A stretch of DNA of 64,000 nt from Mangifera indica (lineage: Eukaryota > Streptophyta > Magnoliopsida > Sapindales > Anacardiaceae). The stretch spans positions 1,972,001-2,036,000 of the forward strand of contig NC_058155.1 of NCBI RefSeq assembly GCF_011075055.1, given 5' to 3'. Under the pieces are notes generated by a model. It was not told the origin of the DNA. It saw only the letters and a program-made list of their open reading frames with translations, and made no database searches. The position numbers and the translations under genes are program-made. Below are positions 10,980 to 23,075 of the stretch, piece by piece. Numbering within the stretch: position 1 is the stretch's first letter; each line of letters starts with the position of its first letter.

Positions 10980-13400
10980 ATCACTTAGGTAGTGCGGTAG
11001 GGCCTAATCCACTTCTTTGGTTATGATTTATTGAATACATGATGTATTTTAGATTTCATGGAAAGATCCAACTTGTAAGCAACCTTGTCCACTCTTTCCA
11101 CTATTTCATATGGGCTATAGAAAGAGAGACTTAGTTTTCCATTCGGATTAAAGGCTAACAAACAAAAATGATATGGTTATAATTTGAGAAAAATACATAA
11201 TCTCCAACTTCAAACTCTCTTTCCTTTCTATCTTTATCCGTTAACCTTTCTATCCTACCTTGAGCTTTTTAAGATTATCTTTAAGTTTATCTAAGATCAA
11301 ATTCCTCTTTTTTATCATGGTTTTAACCTTCTTAATCTTGGATTCATCCTTTACTAATCGTAAAAAGGGTGGCGACTCTCTTCCATAAACCACCCTAAAA
11401 GGGGTCATTTCTGTAAACCCATAAAATGTGGTATCATACAAATACTTTGCCCATATGAGTCATTAAGGCCATTTTCAAGGTTTCCAAATACAAAAACATC
11501 TAAGGTAAGTTTTCAAGGCTTATATTCACCACCTCTGTTTGTTTATTGATTCGCAAGTGATATGTTGAACTAAACTTCAACATGGTACCTAAAGAACTCT
11601 ATCCAAATATGTTTCATAAGTAACCAGTCTCTATCTATCACTATAGTGCATGGAAACACATGGAAATGTACCATCTCTTTAATACAAATTTTAACCATAT
11701 CATTTGTCATAAAATGGATGATGAATTGATATGGCATAATTGTTTATGGTTAACTTATCCACCACCACTAACATAGTGTCCTACTTTCGACAAAACCAAA
11801 ATAAAATCTATGGAAGGTCATTCCAAACTCTTAACAAAATTTGAAGGGGTTGTAACAACCGTGCTAGTGTGGTTGTTTCATACTTTACTCGCTAACATAT
11901 TTCACATTCGACTATGAACTTCTTTATATCAGTCTTCATTGCTTCCTAAAATAAAATTAAAGCAACCCTTTTGAAAAAAAAAAAAAAAACTCAAATAGCC
12001 TCCACATGGTAATGAATGAAATTCCTTCAAAAACTAAGGCATGTATTTAAAGTCCCTAAGAATCATTACTAGGTCTTTGTACAATAAGCTACCATTCATA
12101 AGAACGAGGCTCACCCAACAATTTTTTAATTATCCTCTATAACTTCTTGTTTTGGGTAACTTCATGATTAATGCCTTCTATCCCTACAACTTTGATAACC
12201 GAGACAACCCTCAATTTATTTTCAAATTTTGGATTTTGAGACAAGGCATCTACCACATTGATTTCACATCAAACTCAATACAAAATTTCAAAATCATATC
12301 TTAACATTTTTATGAACCACTTTTGTTGATCATGCCCTACTAATAGTTGGTTTGTCAAAAATCTCAAACTCTTTTAATTTGTTAGCACCTTGAAATGTCA
12401 TCTCAAAAAATATTGTTGTGACTTTTGCAACGCCAAAAAAATCGTCATTAATTTCCTCTCATGCACTGATTTCCTTTTGTTTCATAGGGACAAAGCCTTA
12501 CTAAGGAATGATATGGGTTTACTTTCTTATAACAACACCACTCTAAACCAAGATCCAGAAACATCCGTTTCCATTGCTAATTCCTTAGAAAGTCAAACAT
12601 GGCTAATACCAAGACTATCACTATAGCTTTTTGCAAGGCCTTGATTGTCCTTTGAGCTTCCTCTTTACATTTAAATCCACTTTTCTTCAACAAATTAGTC
12701 AAGGCCTTTGTAATTCTACCATAACCTTGTACAAATCTTTGATCAACCCTAAGAATCCCTATAAGTCTTATAAATCTCGTGGCTCTTTCATGTCTTGAAT
12801 CTTTTCTTAGGTCTGCTCTTTTATGCCTGAATGTTCAATCATAACCTGCCTAAACAAACACTCCATCTAATTTTCCATCAATTGATGAGCTTTGAGTAGA
12901 TTCAACACCTTCCATAAATGCCTTAAATGGGCCTCATGCCCTCTATTGTATACCAAAATATCATTGAAGAACATAAACAAGAACTTATGCAACTAAGACC
13001 AAAATATCTCATTCATCAAGCTTTGGAATGTGATAAGGGTGCTTGATAGTCTAAATGACACTAACAATTCATAATGGTCATCATGTGTTCTAAAAGAAGT
13101 TTTACCTTGATTTCAAGACCAATTGACTAAAAATTATTACCCCTATTAACTCTTTTATAAGCTTGTCTATTGTTTGAATTGAAAATTTTTCAATAATGGT
13201 AACTCGGCTCAAGGCATTAATCAACACAAAACCTTCATCCTCTATCTTCCTCACCAACAACATTGGACTTGAAACTAGGCTCACATAAGGCTTAATCACC
13301 TTGCCAATAACATATCTTATATAATCTTCTTGATCTCAGTTTTTTGAAAATGGGTTTATCGAATGGTTATACATTAGATGGTTGGGCTTCTTATATCATT
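10980..13400 (-). pseudogene. Decayed gypsy pol: reverse transcriptase, RNase H, integrase
   Basis: Minus-strand order from high to low coordinate is correct for a Ty3/gypsy pol. Around 13100-13300 lies the start of the reverse transcriptase (IKPYVSLVSSPMLLVRK, then a degenerate FxVDYRALN and TIxxKFxIxxID). RNase H-like debris follows at about 12200-12700. At 11250-11441 is an open stretch MTPFRVVYGRESPP, the integrase region before its C-terminal domain. At 11000-11200 are GDYVFLKL and FYSPYEIVERVDKVAYKL, the integrase C-terminus. Many stops and frame shifts; non-functional. A poly(A) run interrupts it at 11975-11990. Confidence 0.75.
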
Positions 13401-14890
13401 CGTGTGGCATGATCCCACCTTCTTTTTGGTGGGAGGCCATAAGGCTCACTAAGCAACATATCAATTTCCTCTAATAAATCTGCCCTTTCAGGTCATGATT
13501 CCCCTAGTCCTTATCCCTTTAGCACTATTACCCTTTCCAATTCCAAAATCCCTTCCTTCTATTCCATATGTTTTCATCATTGTTCTAGTGAAGATTCAAG
13601 TATGGTTAATGATAGATCTCTTCTTAATTCTACACGTTTGCCTCCCAATCGAACTTTAGAGTCTGATTCTCCTAGTTAGGTTTTACCCTTCCCAAACTAA
13701 ATAACCAATTGATTATGAGAATAACATTATTGCTCCCAAATTAAAATGTAAAAAAATTATGGGAAATAGATATACCTTGAAACAATAATTCAATTTTTTC
13801 GCATCTTTTAAGTGTGTTGATTTTTTTATCATCTATTAATACTACAACAAACTTCATAAGATGCATTGGAATCCCCAATGTTGAACTAGTTAGATCATTC
13901 AATAAAAAGAATCCCTATCAGTCAATCCATCGCACCAAAGTGCTTGAAATAGAATCTTAAAGAATCACTGATAAATCTTACTACACTACCATTAACACAC
14001 AACATATATTTAACATAACATGCTACTTTTCAAGCATGACTAGGATTACCAATCTATTACCAAAATAAGAACTGATAACCAATATCACAACATTCAAGTA
14101 CCATGACCAAGATTTTATTCCTTCTCCCTTAAAGCAAAATCCAGGAACACAACAATTAAGATAATTTGAAATACAACCAAAGGGACATTTTAGTCATTCC
14201 AATAAATGATATTTATACAAAAAATATTATAAGCTCATAAAGTAGAAACTTATTGATTACCTGTTCTAGAGCTTCTGACATGTAGTAATGAGCTCAAAAG
14301 GAAGTGTTATCAATTATTTGAGTATTGTAGCAATCTCTTATAGCACTATAGGCATCGATTTTCCACTTTCATTGTAAAGAAGTAGCTATGACTTGTTAGA
14401 AATAGATTTCAATCAAAATATAGTTAATACGGTCTACATTCCTATATAAAAAAAAGGTATGTTAATTTATAATCAATCAACACACTAATAAATAAACAAT
14501 TTTCTCAGCATCCATATAGAACCTAAGAGTAAAAACTCCCTCATTTTTTTCTCTCCTCAAATAAGATGCCAAATAAGGATTTCAATTTCAAATAAAATAA
14601 AAATACAAAACAAAAGATGTTTCAAACAAGCTTTGATGGTGTCGGAGTTCAATTAATACAATTAAAAAATAAAACACAAAAAACATAAAAAGCAAAGATT
14701 GGATCAAAGACCTCTAGCAATGACTTTGATGGTGATGAAGTTTGCATCATCACCACTTTTTTCGATGATGACACATAAGACAACTTCGTCAAATACACTC
14801 CTTGTCCTAAACCAAAAAAAAATCCACACAAACCCTCATATTATCAGTCAAAACAACCAAGAAACAATCATCATAAAATACAAAGCAAAA
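13401..14890. other. Intergenic region, gypsy-derived on its left side
   Basis: 13401-13900 probably continues the minus-strand gypsy element (linker between protease and reverse transcriptase) but is too decayed for firm motifs. From 13900 to 14890 no gene or repeat is recognised. Confidence 0.35.
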
Positions 14891-15419
14891 TGTTGAATGT
14901 GTCTCAAACAGTCAAAGGGGTAGAAAGGTCTTTTTAGCATCTATGGTTTTTAAGAAAATTTGTGGATTAAATAGAGGCAGTATGGTCATTGTTGGGGGCT
15001 TTAACCTAGCTATAAAGTGTTTCTATTCTTCTTTCTAGAAGTGTTGATGAAAACCTAAGGATAAGAAAATTCTCTTTTATTTTTCTCTCAAGTCCAATGG
15101 AATTCTCTCTCATGGTGGTGCTTAGGTTGCCATCGATGAAGTCCAATCAATCAAGTTTGATCATCCAATGAGAATGTTCTCATTCTTTTGTTAAGTGTAT
15201 TCTCAGTTAAGTTAATATTGCATTAATCTTGTAATTTTAGATGATCTATTATACTCGAATTGTTTTTTGGTGGATTAACTAGAAGAATATCTCTACCTTA
15301 GATATAGGATTTCATTTACTAAATTTGAACCAAGTAAATTCGTGTATCTTTGTTTCTTTTATTTTGTATCTTGCTATTGTTTGGGAAATTGACAATATTC
15401 TTAGGTGAAAATCATAACA
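14891..15419 (+). repeat. Left LTR of the decayed copia element
   Basis: Starts TGTTGAATGTG and ends AAAATCATAACA, TG..CA termini, matching 20049-20588 along its whole length. Confidence 0.9.
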
Positions 15420-15421
15420 AG

Positions 15422-15433
15422 TGGTATAAGAGC
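15422..15433 (+). other. Primer-binding site of the decayed copia element
   Basis: TGGTATAAGAGC starts three bases after the left LTR; one mismatch from the initiator-Met tRNA complement TGGTATCAGAGC. Confidence 0.8.
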
Positions 15434-15644
15434 AACTTAACTTTGCCGATTTGCTCTATTCTTGATGTTTCTGATTGTTGTTGTATTTCCTTGTCTCTTT
15501 TGTTTGTTACTATTTAATACATAAAAAAAGAAAGAAGTAAAATCTTTCATACTTTACTACTGTTTTGTGTTAGTCTATAGTATACTTGGTACTATGTCCC
15601 TTTTCTAGTTTTATTTTTTTGTAGGAAATAGTATTTTAGTTACC

Positions 15645-18600
15645 ATGGGACAAACAAGAATTGATATAGAACAGTTTGGTGGCAAGATTGACTTCAATAT
15701 ATGGAGGAAGAAAATCAGAGTTGTGTTAATTCACCAAAAATATGCAAAGTCTCTCAATGGTTTGGAAGTTTAACCCTTTGAAATGTCTAATGCTGATAAA
15801 GCTGAGGCATTAGAAACTACTTACAGTCTTTTAATACTACATTTGTCTGATAATATTCTTAGGCAAATTGATCAAGAAACACTGCTGCAAAACTATGGTT
15901 AAAACTTGAGTTACTTTATATGACTAAATCCTTTACTAGTAAAATTTACTTAAAAGAATGGCTTTTTGGTTTTAAAATGGATCCTAATATAGGATTTGAG
16001 GAAAACTTGGATGAGTTTAATAAGATTGTTATAAATTTAGCTAAAATTGATGAAAAGATTTCAAAGAAAAATTAAGTTATAATCATATTAAACTCACTTC
16101 CTACGACTTTTAAATATGTAAAAGCTGCTATTAAGTATGGTAGGGATTCCTTGTCCTTTTATGATGTGTTAGAAGCCCTAAGATCAAAGGATTTAGAAAT
16201 CAAGTTTGAAAAGAAAACCATAGGTGAGGGGTTACAAGCTAGAGGAAGAACTGAAAAAAAATTAAATCATAGAGATAAAAGGAACACCAAGTCTAAATCT
16301 AAAACAAAAAGAGTTTGTTGGTATTGTCATAAAAAAGAGCATATGAAATAACACTGTCCTAATAGAAGAAAATGAATTCTAACATTAACTTTAATAATCT
16401 GGACACGTAAATTTATCTGATGGTTATGATAATGCTGAAGTGTTAGTGTTGATTGAGTGAATGTCGAGAGATGAATGGGTAATGGACTCAGGATGTACCT
16501 TTCACATGACACCTTGGAGAGATTGGTTTCTAGACTTAAAACAAGTAAATAGGGGAAAGATTTTAATGGGTCATGATGAGTCATGTGATATGACAGGTAT
16601 AGGCTCTATAAAGTTCAGAATGTTTGATGGAACTATTAGAATTTTAGGAGATATTAGATAGGGGCCAAAACTTAGGAGAAATTTAATTTCTCTAGGTTTA
16701 TTAGATACCACTGGTTATTCATATAAGTCTGAAAAAGGAACTCTGAAAATTATGAAAGGTAATCTAGTGGTTATGAAAGCTAGGCTAGTTAACGGGTAGA
16801 ATATTTTAGAAGGGTATGTTGTAGGGGATAATCTAGCTTCAAAATCTGAAAAACTTGATGAAACTTTTCTATGGCATAGAAGATTAGGACATATAAGTCA
16901 AATAGGACTGTAACATCTCTATGAACAAAATCTAATTAATTCTAAAAGAATTGGTATATTAGATTTTTGTGAGAACTGTGTGTTAGGCAAGTCACAAAGG
17001 TTAAAGTTTATTACTGTCTCTCATAAATAAAAGCAGATTTTAGAATATATACATTTAAATTTATAGGGCTCCCCTTAGGTACCAAGTTCCCTTTCTAATG
17101 CTCATTATTTTCTGATATTTGTTGATGATTTTTCTAGAAGGGTTTGGGTTTACTCTTGCGACACAAAGATCATGCTCTTGAATCTTTTAAAAAGTGAAAA
17201 ATTCTAGTTGAAAATCAAACAATTGAAAAGATTAAATTCTTAAGAACTAATAATGGACTTGAGTTCTATAATAAACTATTTGTTGATTTTTGTGAACAAG
17301 CTACTATTTTGAGGCATAGAACATGTACTGACACTCCAGAACAAAATAGCCTTGCTAAAAGAATGAACAGAATAATTTTCAGTAAAGTTAGATGCATGTT
17401 AGTTGACTCTGGCCTTAGTAAAAAATTGTGGGCAAAAGTTGTCTCCACAGCTTGTCATTTGATTAATAGGTCCCTCTCTTCTACTCTAAATTTCAAAACT
17501 CTCATGGAGATGTGGTAAAAAAGGCCACCTAACTTAAATCATTTGAGACCTTTTGGTTGCTTGGCATATGTGCATGTGAATCAAGGTAAACTAAATCTCT
17601 GGGCCTTAAGGGCAGTATTTTTAGGCTATCCTATGGGTACAAAAGGGTATAAACTTTGGTTAATTGAAGAGTTTAAGTGTGTGATTAGTAGAGATGTGAT
17701 GTTTAATAAGTCTGCTTTTTATAAAGACCTATTTAATGCTAGTGCACAATCTAAATATGTCCACATTAAGCTGGAGAATTCTGATTTGAGTACTAATAGT
17801 ATGTCTCAATCTGGTGATGATGCTGGTTTGGGCTCGAATCCATTTCATGTTTCAAAATATGAAGATGAGTGTTTAAACCAGCAATCATCATAGGGTCAGT
17901 TCTCTTTAGACAATGATAATGATCTCTCTAATTATCAATTAGTAAAAGATAGGACTAGGAAAGCTACCAAATTACCTTCGAGATATACTCAAGTAGATAT
18001 GATTTCTTATGTTTTTCAAATTGGAGATTCTATTGAATTGAATAAACCTCTTAATTACAAACAAGCTTGTATGAGTAAGCATAAAATTGAATGGCTTAAG
18101 GCTATAGAAACTAAAATGAGTTCTCTACAGAAAATTAACACTTGGGTCCTTGTTAAAAGACCTGCTCATCAAAAAGTGATAGGATGCAAGTGGAGGAAGC
18201 CTGGTATTCCTAGGGTGGAAATTAGTAAATTCAAAGTTAGGGCTAAGGGTTTTTCACAAGTTGAAAGTGTAGAGTACCATAAAAATATTTTCTCTTGTGA
18301 TTAAACATTTTTCAATAAGATTGATATTATTAGCTGTGGTTTTGTTCAATATGGAACTAGAGCAATTAGATATAACTACAGCTTTTCAAATTGGAGATTC
18401 TATTAAATTGAATGAACCTCTTAATTATAAACAAGCTTATATGAGTAAGCATAAAATTGAATGGCTTAAGGCTATGGAAACTAAAATAAGTTCTCTACAG
18501 AAAAAAAAACACTTGGGTCCTTGTTAAAAGACCTGTTCATCAAAAAATGATAGGATACAAGTGAGTTTTTAAAAGGAAGCCTAGTATTCCTAGGGTGGAA

Positions 18601-19984
18601 ATTGACAGATTCAAAGCTAAGGTTGTAAATAAGGGTTTTTCACAAGTTGAAGTGTAGACTATCATGAAATATTTTCTCTTGTGGTTAAACACTCTTTAAT
18701 AAGATTGATATTATTAGTTATGGTTTTGTTCAATATGGAACTAGAGCAATTAGATGTAACTACTACTTTTCTACATGGAAATCTAGAAGAATAGATTTAT
18801 ATGGAGCAACCTAAGGGATTTAATGCACTAGGTAAAGAAGATATGGTATGTTTATTGAAAAAATCTCTTTATGGTCTAAAATAGTCACCAAGACAATGGT
18901 ATAAAAGGTTTGATGACTATGTGCTCTCTATTGGTTTCTCTAAATGTAGTTTTGATCATTGTGTTTATTATTATAAGAATGATAAAAACTGTTATGTCTA
19001 TTTGCTCATTTATGTTGATGATATATTGATTGTTTCAAAAATATGAATGAGTTGATTAAATTGAAACAATTGTTGGGAAATGAGTTTGAAATAAAGGACT
19101 TAGGTCCTGCAACGAGAATTCTTGGTACGAATATAAAAAAGGATAGAGTTAAAGAGATTTTGACTCTTTCCCAATCTAAATATATTAAAAAAATCTTGAA
19201 TTGATATGGTATGACTACTACCAAACCTGTGAACACCCTTATAGGTGCCTATTTCAAACTAAAATCCATTATACATGAGTTACCTACTGATGAAATTGAA
19301 TACATGAGATGCGTGCCTTACTCAAACATTGTAGATAGCATCATGTATGCCATGATAGGAACTAAACCGGATATTACTTATGCTATTAGTCTTATGAGTA
19401 GATTTATGAGTAATCTTGCTAAAGATTATTGGAATGCTGCCAAATGGTTAATAAGATGCTTAAAGGGGTCTTGTAATGTTAGTTTAAACTATTGTTTTGA
19501 TAAGACTAACATGTTTCTTATGCAAGGTTATTATGATTCTAATTATGCTACAAATTTAGATAAGAGAAGGTCATTAACAGGTTACATTTTCACTTTTGGT
19601 AGGAATGTGGTGAGTTAGAATAGTAGTTTGTAACATATTATGGCTTTATCTACTATAGAAGCAGAGTATATGGGTTTAACTGAGGCTATAAAGGAGGCTT
19701 TATGGCTTAAAGGCATAACAAATGAGCTTGGCTTGGTGGATTCTGCACCTACTATGTGTTGTGATTCTCAAAGTGCCATTTATTTGTCCAAAAATAGTGT
19801 TTTTCATGGGAGAACAAAGCACATAGATGTTAGGTTGCACTTTGTGAGAGAGATTATTAGTACAGGTCAAGTTAAGCTTAAAAAGATTGCATCTGAAATT
19901 AATCTTGCAGATGTGTTGATAAAGCTTGTACCAATTAACAAGTTTAAGTCAGTCTTAGACTTGTTAAATGTTGGTGAAGTCTAG
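15645..19984 (+). pseudogene. Copia polyprotein pseudogene
   Basis: Begins MGQTRIDIEQFGGKIDFNIW, a copia gag start. The domains follow in order: zinc knuckle CWYCHKKEHMK*HC (about 16314-16356, with a stop inside); protease active site WVMDSGCTFHM (about 16478); integrase zinc-binding WHRRLGH and CENCVLGKS (about 16872-16990); integrase core with IFVDDFSRRVWVY (about 17118); RT with TAFQ/TTFLHGNLEE, SLYGLK, and YVDD near 19010; RNase H with STIEAEYMGLTEA, CDSQSAIYLSKN and HGRTKHID (about 19643-19830). The frame is broken by many stops and several shifts. An internal tandem duplication of about 370 bp affects the RT. It cannot encode a working polyprotein. Confidence 0.9.
18013..18766 (+). repeat. 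370-bp tandem duplication within the copia RT
   Basis: Copy 1 is 18013-18382 and copy 2 is 18383-18766. Both start TTTTCAAATTGGAGATTCT and run through IEWLKAxETKxSSLQK and LEQLDxTT. The junction shares TTTTC with the sequence after copy 2, consistent with template slippage or microhomology. The copies have since diverged: copy 1 lost about 9 bases after the KW codons, while copy 2 keeps them but has TGA for TGG. Confidence 0.85.
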
Positions 19985-20048
19985 TGTAATAGGATGCAAT
20001 AAGGTATTTCTCTGGTCAATATTTGTCTATTTTTGACAAGGTAGAGTT

Positions 20049-20588
20049 TGTTGAATGTGTCTTAAACAGTCAAAGGGGTAGAAAGGTATTTTTAGCATCT
20101 ATGGTTCTTTAGAAAATTTTGAATTAAATAGGGGCAGTATGGTCATTGTTGGAGGTTTAACCTAGCTATAAAGTGTTTCTATTCTTCTTTTCTAGAAGTG
20201 TTGATGAAAACCTACGGATAAGAAAATTCTCTCTTACTTTTCTCTTCAGTCCAGTGGAATTCTCTCTCACGGTGGTGCTTGGGTTGTCATCGGTGAAGTT
20301 TTGTTAGTCGAGTTTGATCGTCCTGTGAGAATGTTCTAATTCTTTTGTTAAGTGTATTCTCAGTTAGGTTAATATTGCATTAATGTTGTAATCTTAGATG
20401 ATCTGTTGTACTTGAATTGTTTTTTGGACTTTGATATAGTGGATTGATTAGAGGAATACCTCTGCCTTAGATGTAGGATTTTATTTACGAAATCTGAACC
20501 AACTAAATTTGTGTATCTCTGTTTCTTTTATTTTGTATCTTGCTATTTTTTGCGAAATCAATAATATTCTTGGGTGAAAATCATAACA
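20049..20588 (+). repeat. Right LTR of the decayed copia element
   Basis: Starts TGTTGAATGTG, ends AAAATCATAACA. Contains a 14-bp segment (GACTTTGATATAGT region near 20430) that the left LTR lacks. Confidence 0.9.
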
Positions 20589-20924
20589 AAAACCAAATAC
20601 ATAAAAATATAAATAGAGATTGAGACTTATAACACTTTGTTTAAATACTAGCGTCGAAGACGAACATAGGATAGGAGAGATACTAGAGAGAAGACGAGTT
20701 CCTGTCGACCATTGTCAATGCTCTAATGAAGACAAATAGTTTGATGCACTAACGATCCGAAGGTAAGCTCCGAAGAGTTCGTCCAGATTTCAAGTGCTAG
20801 AGAGGAGACATTTGCGACGCTGTAGTGGAGATGACTTTTGACATTGGACTTATCAACAGAGGATCGAAACATTTGCAAGTTCTAGAAATTAGGGATCTTG
20901 ATTGGAAATTTTCAATTAAAAAAA
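20589..20924. other. Unassigned region, higher GC than its neighbours
   Basis: Between the copia right LTR and the AT-rich array. It has many GAAGACGA and AGAGAGAAGACGAG phrases but no open frame with a recognisable motif. It may be transposon-internal sequence. Confidence 0.3.
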
Positions 20925-22640
20925 TTAACTGATTATAATTTAAATTTTGGCCTTTGATTTTCTCTTAATTTAAAAGGATTTCGATTTTCATTTAATTTAA
21001 AATTTGATTTAAGTTTCAATATGATTTTAGGAGAAAATTAAAATTTTGTCCCCTTAAATTATTATTTTGGAATAAAAATAAAATTATCCCTAAAACTATT
21101 ATTTTGGGTCGAAAATAATAATATACTTAAAAATAAAATTTAAGTCCCTAAAATTATTATTTTGATATGACATTAAAAATGTTCTTAAAAATAAATTTTA
21201 TCTGACAAAATTAAGATTTCATCCTTAAAAGTAACAATTTGTAAAAATCGTTTCTAAATATTTTGACCCTAAATTAAATATTTGTTGCAGTGATTTCATT
21301 ACTTGAAGGAGATCCTAAAATAATTATTTAGGAATAAAATTAAGATTTTGACTCTAAAAGTAGCATTTTGAAATGAAATTAAAATGGTCTCTAATCTAAA
21401 ATTATAATTTTGAGACAATATTAAGAATACCCTTAAAAATATATTTTAACTTATTGAGAACGAAATTAAGATTTTGTCCTCTAAAATAATCATTTAAGGA
21501 TAAAATTAAGATTTTATTTCTAAAAATAACAATTTGAGACGAAATTAAAATGTCCCTAAAAAATAGTCCAACTTTTTTGGAACAAAATTAAAATTTCATT
21601 CACTAAAATGATTATTATGGAATAAAAACAAAATTGTCATTAAAATTATAATTTTGGGACGATATTAAAAAATGTTAAAATAAATATTAAGTTATTGGGG
21701 GCAAAATTAAGATTTTATCACTAAAACTAATATTGTAGGCGAAATTAATATTGTCCTTGAAAATAAAATCTATGTTTTTGGGATGAAATTAAAATTTTAT
21801 CCATAAAAGTAACATTTTGAGACAAAATTAAAATCATCCATAAAAATAAATCCTATGTTTTTTGGGACAAAATTAAGATTTTGTCTCCTAAAATTATCAT
21901 TTTGAGACAAAAATAAAATTGTCCCTAAAAGTGACATTCTAGGATGAAATTAAAATTATACGTAAAAATAAATCCTATGTTTTTTGGATGAAATTAAAAT
22001 TTTCTCTCTAAAAGTAATATTCTAAGACGAAATTAAAATCGCCCTTAAAAATAAACTCATTTTTGGATATAAAATTTTAATTTCGTTCCCTAAAATTATT
22101 ATTCTGAGACAAAAGTAAAATCGTCTCTAAAAGTGACATCCTTGGACGAAATTAAAATCGTCTTTAAAAATAAATCTTATATTTTTTGGGATGAAATTAA
22201 GATTTCGTCCCTAAATGTAACATTTTAGGATGAAATTAAAATCGTCCCAAAAAATAAATCCTATTTTTTGAAGATAAAATTTTAATTTCGTCCCCTAAAC
22301 TTTTTTTTATAAGAGAAAAATAAAATTGTCTTTAAAAGTGATTTCTATGATAAATTAAAATCATCTATAAAAATAAATCCTATATTTTTTTAGATAAAAT
22401 TAAGATTTCATCTCCTAAAATTATCATTTTGGGACAACAATTAAATTGTCTCTAAATTTATTATTTTGGGGGGACATTAAAAATATCCTTAAAAATAAAT
22501 TTTAACTTATTGATACAAAATTAAGATTTTGTCTCTTAAAATAATCATTTTGGAACAAAATTAAAATTTCATCTTTAAAAATAACATTATGAGACTAATT
22601 AAAATCGTCCTTAAATATTTTGTCCATAAATTTAATATTT
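20925..22640. repeat. Array of AT-rich, self-complementary tandem repeats
   Basis: About 1.7 kb built from degenerate copies of two alternating phrases, GGGACGAAATTAAAAT and ATTTCGTCCCTAAAA. These are near reverse complements of each other, so each unit can fold as a hairpin. An internal landmark (ATCCTATGTTTTT and variants) recurs near 21768, 21851, 21973, 22044, 22167, 22259 and 22379. The spacing therefore alternates roughly 70-92 and 120-123 bp, suggesting a higher-order unit of about 205 bp. There is no coding capacity. The array abuts a minus-strand gypsy remnant and could be that element's internal or upstream repeat. Confidence 0.75.
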
Positions 22641-22641
22641 G

Positions 22642-22830
22642 TTGCAGTGAACTCTGCTACTAAGTTACTTGAAATAAAATTATGGGTAGCTTTGCTATCT
22701 AGCAAGATTACAACCGACTCTGCTATTAAGTTGCCTGAAATAAAATTATAGGTGGCTTGACTATTGAGCAAGATTACAATTTTCTTCCCTTCCAACTAGC
22801 TAACAAACTTCTTGGTTTTACATAGCAATT
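22642..22830 (-). pseudogene. Gypsy protease remnant with duplicated active-site loop
   Basis: A minus-strand open stretch reads VVILLDSKATHNFISSNLVA, and a diverged copy of the same 22 residues (VILLNSQATYNFISGNLIA) follows. These are two copies of the retropepsin D-S-G-A-T loop in a 66-bp in-frame tandem duplication. The surrounding gag and RT are missing. The primer-binding site at 23064-23075 lies only about 240 bases away, so most of gag has been deleted. Confidence 0.75.
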
Positions 22831-23063
22831 GGTAAAGACTGATTGGAATCACTCACAAAATTTGATTCTGTTCAGCGTGTGTTGGGTAATATGCAACATA
22901 TGGCTATCAGTAGTGGAAGGTGCAACAGAGTTTGCTGAGATATTTGTAAGACTAGTTATGGAGGATCCAACCATGGTTGGTGTTGGTGGTTTCTAGTTGT
23001 TTTTCATGCTTTAAGGATTATGATGCCTCTGGTTTTGGTCGCTGTTTAGTCACGAGAACCACG

Positions 23064-23075
23064 GCTTTGATACCA
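23064..23075 (-). other. Primer-binding site of a minus-strand retrotransposon
   Basis: On the minus strand this reads TGGTATCAAAGC, one mismatch from the initiator-Met tRNA complement. The next plus-strand bases, TGAAATGAGA, would be the inner LTR end (LTR from 23076 rightwards, outer end not found). Confidence 0.7.

Larger units (their letters stand above)
14891..20588 (+). mobile_element. Complete but decayed Ty1/copia LTR retrotransposon
   Basis: A 5.7-kb element with a 529-bp left LTR and 540-bp right LTR, a primer-binding site, and a broken gag-protease-integrase-RT-RNase H polyprotein in copia order (integrase before RT). By eye the LTRs are roughly 88-90% identical, with a 14-bp insertion in the right one, which indicates an old insertion. 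A clear 5-bp target duplication was not found; the flanks share only AAAA. Confidence 0.9.
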
